Shown one piece after another: positions 35,721-44,905 of a DNA stretch of 60,662 nucleotides. The DNA lies in contig NZ_BFBX01000108.1 of NCBI RefSeq assembly GCF_003851045.1, forward strand, positions 12,057-72,718, written 5' to 3'. The DNA comes from Paenibacillus sp. 598K (GTDB taxonomy: Bacteria > Bacillota > Bacilli > Paenibacillales > Paenibacillaceae). How positions within the stretch are numbered: position 1 is the first letter of the stretch; each line of letters opens with the position of its first letter. The translations under genes were made by a program, and so were the position numbers. The notes beneath the pieces were generated by a model. It saw nothing but the letters and a program-made list of their open reading frames with translations. It ran no database searches and was not told the origin of the DNA.

Positions 35721-36013
35721 TGAAGAACGCACACGATATTATCAAGCGCCCGATCATTACTGAGCGTACTAGCGAACTCATGGTAGCCAAACGCTATGTG
35801 TTCGAAGTCGACATGCGCGCCAACAAAACCGCAATCAAGCAAGCGATCGAGTCGATCTTCGGCGTAAAGGTCGCGAGCGTCAACACGATGCGCGTACCTG
35901 GCAAGCCAAAACGCCAAGGTCGCCACGCCGGATACACATCCGAGTGGAAAAAAGCGATCGTGCAGCTGACTGAAGAAAGCAACGAGCTCGAATTCTTCGA
36001 AGCGTCGGTATAA
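35720..36013 (+). CDS. rplW: 50S ribosomal protein L23
   Basis: 97 residues. DIIKRPIITERTSELM and the GVKVASVNTMRVPGKPKRQGR segment are typical. L23 at the tunnel exit is the docking site for trigger factor and SRP. Its ATG overlaps the rplD stop by one base; AGGAGGTG lies inside rplD. Confidence 0.98.
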   Translation: MKNAHDIIKRPIITERTSELMVAKRYVFEVDMRANKTAIKQAIESIFGVKVASVNTMRVPGKPKRQGRHAGYTSEWKKAIVQLTEESNELEFFEASV

Positions 36014-36045
36014 TAAGAGACTAGACAAGTAAGGAGGGAATCGAA

Positions 36046-36876
36046 GTGCCAATCAAGAAGTATAAGCCGACTTCTCCTGCACGCCGTGCGATGTCCGTCT
36101 CGACGTTCGAAGAGATCACGACAAGCACACCGGAGAAATCGCTGCTGGCGCCGCTCTTCAAAAAAGCGGGCCGCAACAACCAAGGTAAAATTACCGTACG
36201 TCACCACGGTGGCGGGCACAAGCGTAAATACCGGATTATCGATTTCAAACGCAACAAGGACGGCATTCCTGGTAATGTAGCTACCGTCGAATACGATCCG
36301 AACCGCACCTCGAACATCGCGCTGATCCATTACGCGGACGGCGAGAAGCGTTACATCATCGCCCCTAAAGGTCTGAAAGTCGGAGACGTTATCACGTCCG
36401 GACCGGATGCCGACATCAAAGTAGGTAACGCGCTGCCGCTCGAGAACATCCCGGTCGGTACAGTTATCCACAACATTGAGATGAAGCCTGGCAAAGGCGG
36501 CCAACTGGTCCGCGCAGCCGGTACAGAAGCTCAATTGCTCGGTAAAGAGGACAACTACGCAGTTATCCGCCTGTCCTCCGGCGAAGTTCGTCGCATCCTG
36601 AAAGTTTGCCGCGCGACCATCGGTTCCGTAGGCAACGGGGATCACGAACTCGTCAAAATCGGTAAAGCCGGCCGTTCCCGCTGGCTGGGCAAGCGTCCTG
36701 AAGTACGCGGCGTCGTCATGAACCCGAACGATCACCCACACGGTGGTGGTGAAGGCCGTGCGCCAATCGGACGCAAATCGCCTATGTCCCCATGGGGCAA
36801 ACCGACACTGGGCTACAAAACCCGTAAGAAGAAAAAAGCTTCCAGCCAATATATCGTTCGCGGTCGCACGAAGTAA
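36046..36876 (+). CDS. rplB: 50S ribosomal protein L2
   Basis: 276 residues, full length. The conserved VVMNPNDHPHGGGEGRAPIG loop contains the histidine near the peptidyl-transferase centre. It starts with GTG at 36046, 8 bases after AAGGAGGGA. L2 is essential for subunit association. Confidence 0.98.
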   Translation: MPIKKYKPTSPARRAMSVSTFEEITTSTPEKSLLAPLFKKAGRNNQGKITVRHHGGGHKRKYRIIDFKRNKDGIPGNVATVEYDPNRTSNIALIHYADGEKRYIIAPKGLKVGDVITSGPDADIKVGNALPLENIPVGTVIHNIEMKPGKGGQLVRAAGTEAQLLGKEDNYAVIRLSSGEVRRILKVCRATIGSVGNGDHELVKIGKAGRSRWLGKRPEVRGVVMNPNDHPHGGGEGRAPIGRKSPMSPWGKPTLGYKTRKKKKASSQYIVRGRTK

Positions 36877-36942
36877 GCTTAGCTTGACTTCGAGCGACTC
36901 GGACACTATTCTACGCCAGGTTAGCTGAAGGGAGGATCACCT

Positions 36943-37224
36943 ATGGGTCGCAGTTTGAAGAAGGGGCCGTTTATCGACGGTTACCTGCTGAAAAAGGTCG
37001 AGGAACTGAATGAGGCGGACAAAAAAGTCGTCGTCAAAACTTGGTCCCGTCGTTCCACAATTTTCCCACAGTTCATCGGACATACGTTTGCTGTATATGA
37101 CGGCCGTAAGCACGTGCCTGTATACGTAACCGAGGACATGGTCGGACATAAGCTGGGCGAATTCGCGCCTACGCGTACGTACAAAGGCCATACCGCCGAC
37201 GACAAAAAAACCGGCAGAAGATAA
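36943..37224 (+). CDS. rpsS: 30S ribosomal protein S19
   Basis: 93 residues. MGRSLKKGPFIDGYLLKK and the KLGEFAPTRTYKGH block are family hallmarks. S19 pairs with S13 in the 30S head. GGGAGGATC precedes the ATG at 36943. Confidence 0.98.
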   Translation: MGRSLKKGPFIDGYLLKKVEELNEADKKVVVKTWSRRSTIFPQFIGHTFAVYDGRKHVPVYVTEDMVGHKLGEFAPTRTYKGHTADDKKTGRR

Positions 37225-37265
37225 TCTGCCTTGACTAGCTAATTGTTCTGAGAGGAGGTTCTACC

Positions 37266-37604
37266 ATGGCACAACAAGCAAAAGCTGTTGCGAACTTCAT
37301 CCGTATCGCACCCCGCAAGGCTCAACTGGTCGTCGACCTGATCCGCGGCAAGCAAGTCGGTGAAGCGATCGCGATCCTGCGTCACACCCCGAAATCGGCG
37401 TCGCCGATCGTGGAGAAGCTGCTGAACTCTGCCATCGCCAATGCGGATCATAACTATCAGCTGGACGTCAACAAGCTGGTCGTATCCGAGGTGTATGTCA
37501 ATCAGGGGCCAACTATGAAACGTTTCCGTCCACGCGCGATGGGTCGTGCGAGCCGGATCAACAAACGAACCAGCCACATTACTCTGGTGGTATCCGAAAA
37601 ATAA
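37266..37604 (+). CDS. rplV: 50S ribosomal protein L22
   Basis: 112 residues. The beta-hairpin tip region GPTMKRFRPRAMGRASRI lines the exit tunnel and appears wild-type for macrolide contacts. GAGAGGAGG precedes the ATG at 37266. Confidence 0.98.
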   Translation: MAQQAKAVANFIRIAPRKAQLVVDLIRGKQVGEAIAILRHTPKSASPIVEKLLNSAIANADHNYQLDVNKLVVSEVYVNQGPTMKRFRPRAMGRASRINKRTSHITLVVSEK

Positions 37605-37618
37605 GGGAGGGATAACGT

Positions 37619-38290
37619 GTGGGTCAAAAAGTAAACCCCGTCGGTCTACGGATCGGTATTATCCGTGACTGGGAATCGAAATGGTACGCGGGCAAAGATT
37701 TCGGCGATCTCTTGATGGAGGACGTAAGAATCCGTGACTACCTGAAAAAGAAGCTGAAAGACGCTGCTGTATCGAAATTCGAAATCGAGCGTGCCGCTAA
37801 CCGCGTCAACGTGACGATTCATACCGCGAAGCCAGGCATGGTTATCGGTAAAGGCGGATCTGAGGTTGAGAACCTGCGTACGGAGCTTGCCAAGATCTCT
37901 GGTGGCAAGAAGGTTCACATCAACATCGCCGAAATCAAACAAGCTGACCTGGACGCTGTCCTCGTAGCTGAAAGCATCGCGTTGCAACTCGAGCGCCGGA
38001 CTTCGTTCCGTCGTGCGCTGAAGCAAGCGATCCAACGCACGATGCGCGCAGGCGCAAAAGGAATCAAAACTTCGGTTAGCGGACGTCTGGGCGGCGCCGA
38101 GATCGCTCGTACCGAAGGCTACAGTGAAGGAACCGTGCCGCTGCATACGCTGCGTGCCGATATCGATTACGGAACTGCTGAGGCGTTCACGACTTATGGT
38201 CTGATCGGCGTCAAAGTATGGATCTACCGTGGCGAAGTCCTTCCTGCTAAAAAAAGAACAGCAGCAGCTCCCCAGGAAGGAGGCAACTAA
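37619..38290 (+). CDS. rpsC: 30S ribosomal protein S3
   Basis: 223 residues: an N-terminal KH type 2 domain (IHTAKPGMVIGKGGSEVE) and the C-terminal S3 domain (GRLGGAEIARTE). S3 is part of the mRNA entry helicase. It starts at GTG 37619 (GTG-GGT-CAA-AAA, giving MGQKVNP), with GGGAGGGA 8 bases upstream. Confidence 0.98.
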   Translation: MGQKVNPVGLRIGIIRDWESKWYAGKDFGDLLMEDVRIRDYLKKKLKDAAVSKFEIERAANRVNVTIHTAKPGMVIGKGGSEVENLRTELAKISGGKKVHINIAEIKQADLDAVLVAESIALQLERRTSFRRALKQAIQRTMRAGAKGIKTSVSGRLGGAEIARTEGYSEGTVPLHTLRADIDYGTAEAFTTYGLIGVKVWIYRGEVLPAKKRTAAAPQEGGN

Positions 38291-38293
38291 ATC

Positions 38294-38728
38294 ATGTTGG
38301 TACCTAAACGCGTCAAGCACCGCAAGCAACAACGCGGCCATATGAGAGGTCGCGCCAAAGGCGGCACCGAGGTGCTCTTCGGCGAATACGGCCTGCAGGC
38401 TACTGAGCCGGCATGGATCACGAACCGTCAGATCGAGGCCGCTCGTATCGCCATGACCCGTTACATCAAACGGGGCGGTAAAGTCTGGATCAAAATTTTC
38501 CCGGCCAAACCGATTACTCAAAAGCCTCTCGAGGTTCGGATGGGTAGCGGTAAAGGTAACGTTGAGAAATGGGTAGCCGTAGTCAAACCAGGTAAAATCA
38601 TGTTTGAACTTGCTGGTGTCCCTGAAGATATCGCGCGTGAAGCAATGCGTCTTGCTGCACACAAGCTTCCGGTTAAAACGAAGTTTGTGAAACGCGAAGA
38701 AGTGGGTGGTGAAACAAATGAAAGCTAG
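38294..38728 (+). CDS. rplP: 50S ribosomal protein L16
   Basis: 144 residues. MLVPKRVKHRKQQRGHMRG and the R81-region loop MGSGKGNVEKWVAV, close to the A-site tRNA, are present. The ATG at 38294 follows GGAAGGAGG in the end of rpsC. It overlaps the start of rpmC by 11 bases. Confidence 0.98.
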   Translation: MLVPKRVKHRKQQRGHMRGRAKGGTEVLFGEYGLQATEPAWITNRQIEAARIAMTRYIKRGGKVWIKIFPAKPITQKPLEVRMGSGKGNVEKWVAVVKPGKIMFELAGVPEDIAREAMRLAAHKLPVKTKFVKREEVGGETNES

Positions 38729-38918
38729 TGAATTTCGCAACCTGACCTCCGCCGAGATCGAGCAAAAGGTCGCCGGCTTCAAGGAAGAGTTGTTCAACCT
38801 ACGTTTTCAATTGGCTACCGGTCAACTCGACAATCCGACTCGCATCCGCGACGTACGGAAAGAGATTGCTCGCGCCAAAACAGTTTTGCGCCAAAGAGAG
38901 CTCGGAATCAGCAGCTAA
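38718..38918 (+). CDS. rpmC: 50S ribosomal protein L29
   Basis: 66 residues, two long helices: MKASEFRNLTSAEIEQK and IRDVRKEIARAKTVLRQRE. L29 sits by L23 at the tunnel exit. The ATG at 38718 is preceded by GGTGGTG; an ATG at 38706 is further inside rplP and less likely. Confidence 0.96.
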   Translation: MKASEFRNLTSAEIEQKVAGFKEELFNLRFQLATGQLDNPTRIRDVRKEIARAKTVLRQRELGISS

Positions 38919-38978
38919 TTCATAGATTACGATTAACTGCTTTGGCCTCTCCGACAGGCTGAAGGAAGGAGGAAGAAC

Positions 38979-39242
38979 ATGAGCGAACGTAATGCCCGCA
39001 AAGTTCAAACCGGCAAAGTTGTCAGCGACAAAATGGACAAAACGGTAGTGGTGGCTGTAGAAACCTACAAAAAGCACACGCTGTACAACAAGCGTATTAA
39101 ATATACGAAAAAGTTCAAAGCCCATGATGAGAACAACCAAGCCAAAATCGGCGACGTGGTACGGATCATGGAAACTCGTCCGCTTTCCAAGGACAAACGC
39201 TGGAGACTCGTAGAAGTCGTAGAAGCAGCGATTATCCTGTAA
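38979..39242 (+). CDS. rpsQ: 30S ribosomal protein S17
   Basis: 87 residues, OB fold. KVVSDKMDKTVVVAVE and the GDVVRIMETRPLSKDKRWRL segment are typical. AAGGAGGAAG precedes the ATG at 38979. Confidence 0.98.
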   Translation: MSERNARKVQTGKVVSDKMDKTVVVAVETYKKHTLYNKRIKYTKKFKAHDENNQAKIGDVVRIMETRPLSKDKRWRLVEVVEAAIIL

Positions 39243-39298
39243 GCTGAACGGATGCAAGCTTTCAACTCTGTATTTCTGACCGGAAGGAGGACGTTACA

Positions 39299-39667
39299 AT
39301 GATTCAACCATTTACACGCTTGAAAGTGGCTGACAACTCGGGCGCCAAGGAACTGATGTGTATCCGCGTACTGGGCGGCACTGGACGTCGCGTAGCTCAC
39401 ATCGGCGATCTGATCGTATGCTCCGTCAAACAAGCAACACCCGGTGGCGTTGTCAAGAAAGGCGATGTTATCAAAGCGGTTGTCGTGCGTACAAGAAACT
39501 CGGTTCGCCGTAAAGACGGTTCTTACATCGCATTTGACGAGAACGCAGCTGTCATCGTGAAGGACGACAAAAGCCCGCGCGGCACACGTATCTTCGGACC
39601 TGTTGCTCGCGAACTGCGCGACCGTGACTTCATGAAGATCGTATCGCTGGCTCCGGAAGTTATCTAA
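39299..39667 (+). CDS. rplN: 50S ribosomal protein L14
   Basis: 122 residues. MIQPFTRLKVADNSGAKELM and SPRGTRIFGPVARELR are signatures. L14 makes subunit bridges and binds silencing factor RsfS. GGAAGGAGG precedes the ATG at 39299. Confidence 0.98.
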   Translation: MIQPFTRLKVADNSGAKELMCIRVLGGTGRRVAHIGDLIVCSVKQATPGGVVKKGDVIKAVVVRTRNSVRRKDGSYIAFDENAAVIVKDDKSPRGTRIFGPVARELRDRDFMKIVSLAPEVI

Positions 39668-39726
39668 GACCTCAGAGGTCTTGTAGTACGAACCAATACT
39701 TTTGCTCACGAAGTGAGGTGTGAGAA

Positions 39727-40077
39727 ATGCCAAGGCTGAAAAAGATCCTGGAATCCCATAACAACAAGCTGCATGTGAAGAAGGATGACAATGTCATCGT
39801 CATCACCGGCAAAGATAAAGGCAAAAAAGGTCGCGTCATCGCTGCTTATCCGCGTGAGAATCGTGTCCTGGTCGAAGGTGTGAACATGGTGAAAAAGCAT
39901 GCTCGTCCTTCGCAACAAAACCCGCAAGGCGGTATCCTGGAGCAGGAAGCAGCGATTCACGTATCGAACGTGATGCTGATTGATCCGAAAACAGGCAAAC
40001 CGACCCGCGTCGGCTATAAAGTGCAAGAAAACGGCAAGAAAGTCCGGGTAGCGAAATCCGGCGCTGTAATCGACTAA
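39727..40077 (+). CDS. rplX: 50S ribosomal protein L24
   Basis: 116 residues with a KOW motif (NVIVITGKDKGKKGRVI) near the N-terminus. L24 helps start 50S assembly. AGTGAGGTGTG precedes the ATG at 39727. A little longer than the B. subtilis protein. Confidence 0.97.
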   Translation: MPRLKKILESHNNKLHVKKDDNVIVITGKDKGKKGRVIAAYPRENRVLVEGVNMVKKHARPSQQNPQGGILEQEAAIHVSNVMLIDPKTGKPTRVGYKVQENGKKVRVAKSGAVID

Positions 40078-40107
40078 TCCCTTTGACAGAAAGGAGGTCC
40101 ATAAATC

Positions 40108-40650
40108 GTGGCTATCAGAATGAAAGATCGTTTTTTGAATGAAATTACACCGAATCTGATGCAGAAGTTCAACTATTCTACTGTGATGCAGGTGCCGAAG
40201 ATCGAGAAGGTCGTCATCAACATGGGTGTTGGCGAAGCTGTTCAAAACTCCAAGGTGCTGGACGTTGCTGTAGAAGAGCTGAGAATCATCTCGGGTCAGA
40301 AGCCGGTTATCACACGGGCTAAGAAATCGATCGCCGGTTTCAAGCTTCGTGAAAATATGCCGATCGGGGTTAAAGTAACACTGCGCGGCGAGCGTATGTA
40401 CTACTTCCTCGACAAACTGTTTAATGTCGCTCTTCCGCGCGTACGTGACTTCCGCGGGATCTCCACCAAAGCGTTCGACGGCCGTGGCAACTATACGCTT
40501 GGTCTGAAAGAACAGCTGATCTTCCCGGAGATTGAGTACGATAAAGTCGACAAAGTCCGCGGTATGGACATTGTTATCGTAACAACGGCAAAAACGGATG
40601 AAGAATCTCGTGAATTGCTGACCCAACTGGGTATGCCGTTTGCGAAGTAA
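40108..40650 (+). CDS. rplE: 50S ribosomal protein L5
   Basis: 180 residues. VPKIEKVVINMGVGEA and the P-site loop FRGISTKAFDGRGNYTLG are present. L5 binds 5S rRNA in the central protuberance. It starts with GTG at 40108 after AAAGGAGG. Confidence 0.98.
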   Translation: MAIRMKDRFLNEITPNLMQKFNYSTVMQVPKIEKVVINMGVGEAVQNSKVLDVAVEELRIISGQKPVITRAKKSIAGFKLRENMPIGVKVTLRGERMYYFLDKLFNVALPRVRDFRGISTKAFDGRGNYTLGLKEQLIFPEIEYDKVDKVRGMDIVIVTTAKTDEESRELLTQLGMPFAK

Positions 40651-40676
40651 TCCACTTCTAGGAGGTGTAAAACCCA

Positions 40677-40862
40677 GTGGCAAAAACTTCGATGAAAATT
40701 AAGCAACAACGTACGCCGAAGTTCAAAGTGCGCGCCTACACACGCTGCGAGCGTTGTGGCCGTCCGCATTCCGTGCTCCAAAAGTTCAAAATTTGCCGGA
40801 TTTGTTTCCGTGAATTGGCATATAAAGGCCAGATCCCTGGCGTCAAAAAAGCAAGCTGGTAA
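40677..40862 (+). CDS. rpsN: 30S ribosomal protein S14, zinc-binding type Z
   Basis: 61 residues, the short form with a CERC...CRIC zinc ribbon. It starts with GTG at 40677; AGGAGGTG is 9 bases upstream. The zinc-free long paralogue is not in this window. Confidence 0.97.
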   Translation: MAKTSMKIKQQRTPKFKVRAYTRCERCGRPHSVLQKFKICRICFRELAYKGQIPGVKKASW

Positions 40863-40894
40863 TCAGCCGAGTTCGGGAAGGAGGTTTACAACAA

Positions 40895-41293
<399 letters not shown>

Positions 41294-41322
41294 TCACTCG
41301 TTAAACGATTGGAGGTGTAACA

Positions 41323-41865
41323 ATGTCCCGTATTGGCCGTAAACCTATCCAGGTGCCAGCTGGCGTAGACATCAAGCTGGATAACACACAACTTACTGTA
41401 AAAGGTCCTAAAGGCACGCTCACTCGCGAGCTGCACAAGGACATGAAGATCGTCATCGCGGAGAACGAGATCACGGTTGAGCGTCCTTCCGATAACAAAA
41501 TGCACCGTTCCCTGCACGGCACGACGCGCAGCGTCGTGGCAAACATGGTGAACGGCGTGACTGAAGGTTTCTCGAAATCGCTGGAACTGGTCGGCGTCGG
41601 TTACCGTGCCAACAAAGCTGGCGACAAGGTCGTCCTGAACGTCGGCTATTCCCATCCGGTCGAGATCAACCCTGAAGGCGGCGTGGAATTCGAGGTTCCT
41701 ACGAACACGAAGATCATCGTCAAAGGGATCGACAAGGAATTGGTCGGCGCATTTGCAGCAAAAATCCGCTCCGTGCGCGAGCCTGAGCCGTACAAAGGCA
41801 AGGGCATCAAGTACGAAGGCGAACGTATCCTTCGCAAAGAAGGTAAAGCCGGTAAGAAGAAGTAA
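41323..41865 (+). CDS. rplF: 50S ribosomal protein L6
   Basis: 180 residues. MSRIGRKPIQVPAGV and the C-terminal signature EPEPYKGKGIKYEGE are present. L6 lies next to the sarcin-ricin loop. GGAGGTGTAAC precedes the ATG at 41323. Confidence 0.98.
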   Translation: MSRIGRKPIQVPAGVDIKLDNTQLTVKGPKGTLTRELHKDMKIVIAENEITVERPSDNKMHRSLHGTTRSVVANMVNGVTEGFSKSLELVGVGYRANKAGDKVVLNVGYSHPVEINPEGGVEFEVPTNTKIIVKGIDKELVGAFAAKIRSVREPEPYKGKGIKYEGERILRKEGKAGKKK

Positions 41866-41929
41866 GCTCTCCCTCGCGAGCGCTTAGCTTCAGACCGGTC
41901 CCAAGGCAAAAGAAGGGAGTGAACCTCTA

Positions 41930-42295
41930 ATGATTACTAAAGGCGATAAGAACAAAGCGCGTCTGAAACGGCATCTGCGTGTGCGTAAGAAAATCAAGGG
42001 CACAACTGAACGTCCAAGATTGTCCGTATTCCGTTCCGCTAAACATATCTACGTCCAACTGATCGATGACGTTCAAGGTGTAACCCTGGCAACAGCTTCG
42101 ACACAGGACAAAGAGCTGAAGTCGATCACAAGCGGCGGCAACGTCGAGGCAGCCAAGCAAGTTGGTCAACTGGTAGCTGATCGTGCAAAAGCGAAAGGCG
42201 TAACCAGAGTGGTCTTCGATCGCGGCGGTTACTTGTACCACGGCAGAATCCAAGCGCTGGCGGACGCAGCTCGCGAAGCTGGATTGGAATTCTAA
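41930..42295 (+). CDS. rplR: 50S ribosomal protein L18
   Basis: 121 residues. RLKRHLRVRKKIKGTTERPRL and the C-terminal FDRGGYLYHGRIQALADAA signature are present; binds 5S rRNA. GAAGGGAGTG precedes the ATG at 41930. Confidence 0.98.
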   Translation: MITKGDKNKARLKRHLRVRKKIKGTTERPRLSVFRSAKHIYVQLIDDVQGVTLATASTQDKELKSITSGGNVEAAKQVGQLVADRAKAKGVTRVVFDRGGYLYHGRIQALADAAREAGLEF

Positions 42296-42326
42296 TCAGA
42301 ATTCACTTAAGAGGAGGTAAAACGAC

Positions 42327-42824
42327 TTGCGTGTAGATCCTAATTCGTTAGAATTGACTGAGAAAGTGGTCCAAATCAACCGCGTATCTAAAGTTGTCAA
42401 GGGCGGACGCCGCTTCAGCTTTAGTGCTCTCGTGGTTGTGGGCGACGGCAAAGGCTGGGTTGGCGCAGGGATCGGTAAAGCTGGCGAGGTTCCGGATGCG
42501 ATCCGCAAAGGAATCGACGACGCCAAGAAAAACCTGATCCAAGTTCCACTCGTAAAAACAACGATTCCTCACCTGGTGCTCGGACATTTCGGCGCAGGCG
42601 AAGTACTGCTGAAGCCGGCATCCGAAGGTACGGGCGTTATCGCTGGCGGACCGGTACGTGCGGTTCTCGAGCTGGCAGGTGTGGGCGATATCTTGACCAA
42701 ATCTCTCGGTTCTTCCAACGCCATCAACATGGTTAACGCGACGCTTGAGGGCCTGTCCCGTCTGAAGCGTGCGGAAGATGTAGCCAAATTGCGCGGAAAA
42801 ACCGTCCAAGAGATCTTGGGCTAA
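42327..42824 (+). CDS. rpsE: 30S ribosomal protein S5
   Basis: 165 residues: the N-terminal dsRBD-like domain with VVKGGRRFSFSALVVVGDGKG and the C-terminal domain with VLELAGVGDILTKSLGSSN. The spectinomycin loop around KGGRR looks wild-type. It starts with TTG at 42327, 9 bases after GAGGAGG (42311-42317); there is no ATG near. Confidence 0.97.
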   Translation: MRVDPNSLELTEKVVQINRVSKVVKGGRRFSFSALVVVGDGKGWVGAGIGKAGEVPDAIRKGIDDAKKNLIQVPLVKTTIPHLVLGHFGAGEVLLKPASEGTGVIAGGPVRAVLELAGVGDILTKSLGSSNAINMVNATLEGLSRLKRAEDVAKLRGKTVQEILG

Positions 42825-42837
42825 GGAGGGGTATACG

Positions 42838-43023
42838 ATGGCAAAATTGCAAATCACCCTCGTGCGCAGTTTGATCGGCCGTAACGAGAAGCAACGTGCG
42901 ACAGTTCAAGCCCTTGGACTTCGTAAAGTGAATCACTCGGTTATTAAAGCAGACAACGAAGCCATTCGCGGCATGGTGAACCATGTTAGCCATTTGGTCA
43001 AAGTTGAAGAAGTGCAGGCTTAA
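42838..43023 (+). CDS. rpmD: 50S ribosomal protein L30
   Basis: 61 residues. LVRSLIGRNEKQRATVQALGL is the family core. GGAGGGGTATACG precedes the ATG at 42838, 13 bases after rpsE. Confidence 0.97.
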   Translation: MAKLQITLVRSLIGRNEKQRATVQALGLRKVNHSVIKADNEAIRGMVNHVSHLVKVEEVQA

Positions 43024-43072
43024 TTGTCTGCACGAGCCATTACAGTGAACCAATAAGGAGGTGCAACGAACG

Positions 43073-43513
43073 ATGAAATTGCATGAGCTTCAGCCAGCAG
43101 CCGGATCCAAGCAAGTCGGCAAGCGTAAAGGCCGCGGGATCGGTACCGGCAACGGCAAAACTGCAGGTCGCGGTCACAAAGGCCAAAACGCTCGCTCCGG
43201 CGGCGGTGTCCGTCCAGGCTTCGAAGGCGGACAAAACCCATTGTATCGTCGCTTGCCGAAACGTGGTTTCAACAACCCGTTCCGTAAAGAATATGCCGTT
43301 GTTAACATTGAAGATTTGAACAGCTTTGCAGCAGGAACCGAAGTTACGCCTGAGCTTCTGATGGAGCAAGGGGTTGTCAAAAATCCGCAGGATGGCATCA
43401 AGATTCTCGGAAACGGTGAAATCAAGGTTCAACTGACTGTTAAAGCCAACAAATTCTCTCAATCTGCGGTAGAGAAAATTCAAGCTGCCGGCGGTAAAAC
43501 CGAGGTGATCTAA
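43073..43513 (+). CDS. rplO: 50S ribosomal protein L15
   Basis: 146 residues. MKLHELQPAAGSKQVGKRKGRGIG and the glycine-rich GNGKTAGRGHKGQ stretch are typical. AAGGAGGTG (43055-43063) supports the ATG at 43073; the GTG at 43061 lies inside that site. Its stop is 1 base before secY. Confidence 0.98.
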   Translation: MKLHELQPAAGSKQVGKRKGRGIGTGNGKTAGRGHKGQNARSGGGVRPGFEGGQNPLYRRLPKRGFNNPFRKEYAVVNIEDLNSFAAGTEVTPELLMEQGVVKNPQDGIKILGNGEIKVQLTVKANKFSQSAVEKIQAAGGKTEVI

Positions 43514-43514
43514 C

Positions 43515-44816
43515 GTGTTCAAGACTTTGTCCAACATATGGAAAGTGGAGGATCTGCGTAAGCGCGTGCTGTTCACGTTGTTCGTCCTGCTGATCTTCCG
43601 CATCGGTTCTTTCATCCCGGTTCCTAACATTGACAAGTCGGTATTTGAAGCGATGAATGAACAAAGCACGAACATCTTTGGTCTGCTCAACACCTTCTCC
43701 GGTGGCGCGTTGTTCCAGTTCTCGATCTTCGCGCTCGGGATCATGCCTTACATTACAGCTTCCATCATCGTCCAGTTGCTCTCTATGGATGTTATTCCTA
43801 AGTTTGCAGAGTGGGCGAAGGAAGGCGAAAACGGCAAACGCAAGCTGGCTCAGATTACGCGGTATGGTACGATCGTACTCGGTCTGATCCAAGCTTACGC
43901 TACTGCCATCGGCTTTAACCGTCAGTACAATGCTCAGTTCGTTCTTGATCCGAGCTTTGCCACCTATACGATGATCGCTATCGTCCTGACGGCAGGTACG
44001 GCGTTCCTGATGTGGCTCGGTGAGCAGATCACTGAGAAGGGTATCGGCAACGGCATCTCGATCATTATCTTTGCTGGTATCGTAGCAGGCATCCCGCAGC
44101 ATATGCGTACTATCTACACTGAGAAACTGATGGATGCAGGCGATCAGCTCTTCCTGAACATCCTTCTGGTCGTGCTCATCGTTATCGCGGTCATCCTGAT
44201 GATCGTGGGCGTTATCTACGTCCAGCAGGGCATCCGGAAGATCCCGGTCCAATACGCGAAGCGTGTGGTCGGACGCAAGATGTACGGCGGACAGTCGACG
44301 CATATTCCTCTCAAGGTAAATGGCGCCGGCGTTATCCCGGTTATCTTCGCCGTATCGCTCCTGATGTTCCCGGTTACGATCGCTCAATTCTGGTCTGGGC
44401 AAGCATGGTCGAACTGGATTCAAAATCACCTCATGTACACCAAGCCGCTGGGCATGGTCCTTTACGTGCTGCTGATCATCGGATTCACGTTCTTCTATAC
44501 TTTTGTTCAGATCAACCCGACTCAGATGGCGGATCAGATGAAGAAAAATGGTGGTTATATCCCGGGCGTGCGCCCAGGCAAGCCGACCAGTAGCTACATC
44601 ACGCGCGTCATGTCGCGGATCACGCTCTCCGGAGCGCTGTTCCTGGCGCTGATCTCCATCATCCCGATCTTCTTCGGTCAGTTGGCCGGTCTTCCGGATA
44701 CGGTACAGCTGGGCGGAACCTCGCTTCTCATCGTCGTCGGCGTTGCGCTGGATACGATGAAGCAGATCGAGAGCCAGTTGATCAAACGCCACTACAAAGG
44801 GTTTATCAATAAATAA
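43515..44816 (+). CDS. secY: Preprotein translocase subunit SecY
   Basis: 433 residues, ten hydrophobic transmembrane segments, the central channel of the Sec translocon. The N-terminal LFRIGSFIPVPNID-type segment, the plug region after it (FSGGALFQFSIFALG) and the long cytosolic loop GRKMYGGQSTHIPLKVN are conserved. It starts with GTG at 43515, with GAGGTGATC at the very end of rplO. Sits in its usual place between rplO and adk. Confidence 0.98.
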   Translation: MFKTLSNIWKVEDLRKRVLFTLFVLLIFRIGSFIPVPNIDKSVFEAMNEQSTNIFGLLNTFSGGALFQFSIFALGIMPYITASIIVQLLSMDVIPKFAEWAKEGENGKRKLAQITRYGTIVLGLIQAYATAIGFNRQYNAQFVLDPSFATYTMIAIVLTAGTAFLMWLGEQITEKGIGNGISIIIFAGIVAGIPQHMRTIYTEKLMDAGDQLFLNILLVVLIVIAVILMIVGVIYVQQGIRKIPVQYAKRVVGRKMYGGQSTHIPLKVNGAGVIPVIFAVSLLMFPVTIAQFWSGQAWSNWIQNHLMYTKPLGMVLYVLLIIGFTFFYTFVQINPTQMADQMKKNGGYIPGVRPGKPTSSYITRVMSRITLSGALFLALISIIPIFFGQLAGLPDTVQLGGTSLLIVVGVALDTMKQIESQLIKRHYKGFINK

Positions 44817-44905
44817 CACTAGGTTCAGAGCGGGCTATGCGAGCATCCTTCGGATGCTTCGTCGGCCCGGCCGAGCCTATTGTGCTTAAAGTGAGGAACT
44901 CGACA

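Noticed and set aside
36046..36876. Resistance-type changes in rpoB, rpsL, rplD, rplV or rpsE
   Set aside because: Known hot-spot segments look wild-type by eye, so no antibiotic-resistance claim is made.
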